Shown here: positions 33,208 to 33,449 of the stretch, piece after piece | Layout: each line of letters starts with the position of its first letter | Position numbering within the stretch: the stretch's first letter is position 1 | NCBI RefSeq assembly: GCF_048323675.1 | Contig: NZ_JBLWFK010000011.1 | Location: 1 to 33,449, forward strand | DNA: 33,449 nucleotides | Direction: 5' to 3' | Origin: Mangrovimicrobium sp048323675 | Lineage (GTDB): Bacteria; Pseudomonadota; Gammaproteobacteria; Pseudomonadales; Halieaceae | Made by a program: the position numbers and the translations under genes | Notes under the pieces: model-generated | What the model was told of the DNA's origin: nothing | The model's input: only the letters and a program-made list of their open reading frames with translations | The model's database searches: none

Positions 33208-33449
33208 GACGGCCTGGCGGCCGCGGCATTGGCGCCGGGCGGTGCATGTCTTTTGCTCCATTGCGGGCGCTTGCGGCGCGTTGGCCTGTTGGTGCCCGGA
33301 ATTGCCGCGTGGCTGCGGGGTTTTGAATGCGGTTTGAGATTACATGCTACCTGCCTCCACGGTAGCTGGTGGGGTGGGTTGGCGCATCGCGTTGCGGTGG
33401 CGGTTCCGCTTGGGGATCGAGTTCGCACCGACGCCCTCCAAGTCCGCAA
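33206..33449 (-). repeat. Right copy of the structured dispersed repeat (inverted)
   Basis: This is the reverse complement of the left-end repeat over an ungapped 244-bp alignment, with about 90% identity through the core. The hairpin GGTAGC/GCTACC is kept (33361-33366 and 33346-33351). The variable segment equivalent to left 230-249 lies at 33230-33249 and differs at half its positions. The window ends four bases into the outer arm, so the partner of this variable segment is out of view. Like the left copy, it lies just 3-prime of a gene and in the same orientation relative to it. Confidence 0.85.

Noticed and set aside
1..33449. A 33-kb composite mobile element bounded by inverted repeats
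   Set aside because: The interior is core housekeeping sequence in a widely conserved order with no transposase, integrase or cargo-like genes. The repeats more likely mark assembly ends.
31932..33449. A 505-codon minus-strand frame covering zapE and the right repeat
   Set aside because: It runs antisense to zapE, whose motifs are intact. The part over the repeat only reflects the lack of stop codons in GC-rich sequence.

Overview
This 33.4 kb window is a densely packed, GC-rich stretch of a gammaproteobacterial chromosome carrying 30 protein-coding genes, nearly all core housekeeping genes. Gene order closely follows, as I recall it, the Pseudomonas aeruginosa block from gatB to the yhcB region and the E. 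coli yrb-lpt-rpoN and mre loci. The 339-residue DapD, a gatCAB amidotransferase and a short-form HisG fit a marine, high-GC gammaproteobacterium (Halieaceae/Cellvibrionales-like). That placement is inference from gene content, not a phylogenetic result. I see no tRNA, rRNA, CRISPR array, insertion sequence or phage gene.

Layout. 1-273: a structured dispersed repeat. 299-3244 (minus): lysine/peptidoglycan genes dapE and dapD, an ArsC-like reductase (yffB) and a small PA4642-like gene. 3296-6510 (minus): gatB, gatA, gatC for tRNA-Asn/Gln amidation. 6747-15209 (plus): mreB, mreC, mreD, maf, rng, yhdP, a cell-shape and envelope operon diverging from gatCAB. 15194-17072 (minus): darP and mgtE. 17185-25209 (minus): npr, rapZ, ptsN, hpf, rpoN, lptB, lptA, lptC, kdsC, kdsD and a yrbG-type antiporter. 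Read in transcription order this runs from the antiporter through Kdo synthesis and LPS export to sigma-54 and the nitrogen PTS. 25392-28349 (plus): mlaC, ibaG, hisG, hisD. 28452-29462 (plus): a membrane acyltransferase. 29459-30550 (minus): a DegS/AlgW protease. 30666-31427 (plus): a Nif3-like protein. 31440-31916 (minus): zapG/yhcB. 32061-33161 (plus): zapE. 33206-33449: a second, inverted copy of the left-end repeat.

Most genes serve the cell envelope: precursor synthesis (dapD, dapE), elongation machinery (mreBCD), LPS assembly (kdsC, kdsD, lptABC), phospholipid traffic (yhdP, mlaC), envelope stress (degS) and division (zapE, zapG). Compared with the usual order several genes are absent: the nitrilase and tldD between yhdP and darP, pmbA beyond darP, mlaF/E/D/B around mlaC, murA between ibaG and hisG, and hisC after hisD, where an acyltransferase sits instead.

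The least explained structure is the terminal repeat. The two copies share about 90% identity over a 200-bp ungapped core, but the adjoining 20 bp differ at half of all positions. In the left copy that variable segment is complementary to the segment on the other side of the core, forming a stem of about 33 bp. Where both copies can be compared, one pair changes from A-T to G-C. This suggests a family of elements with a conserved core closed by a variable but self-complementary stem. I do not recognise it. The sequence probably ends inside these repeats because an assembly broke there (inference).
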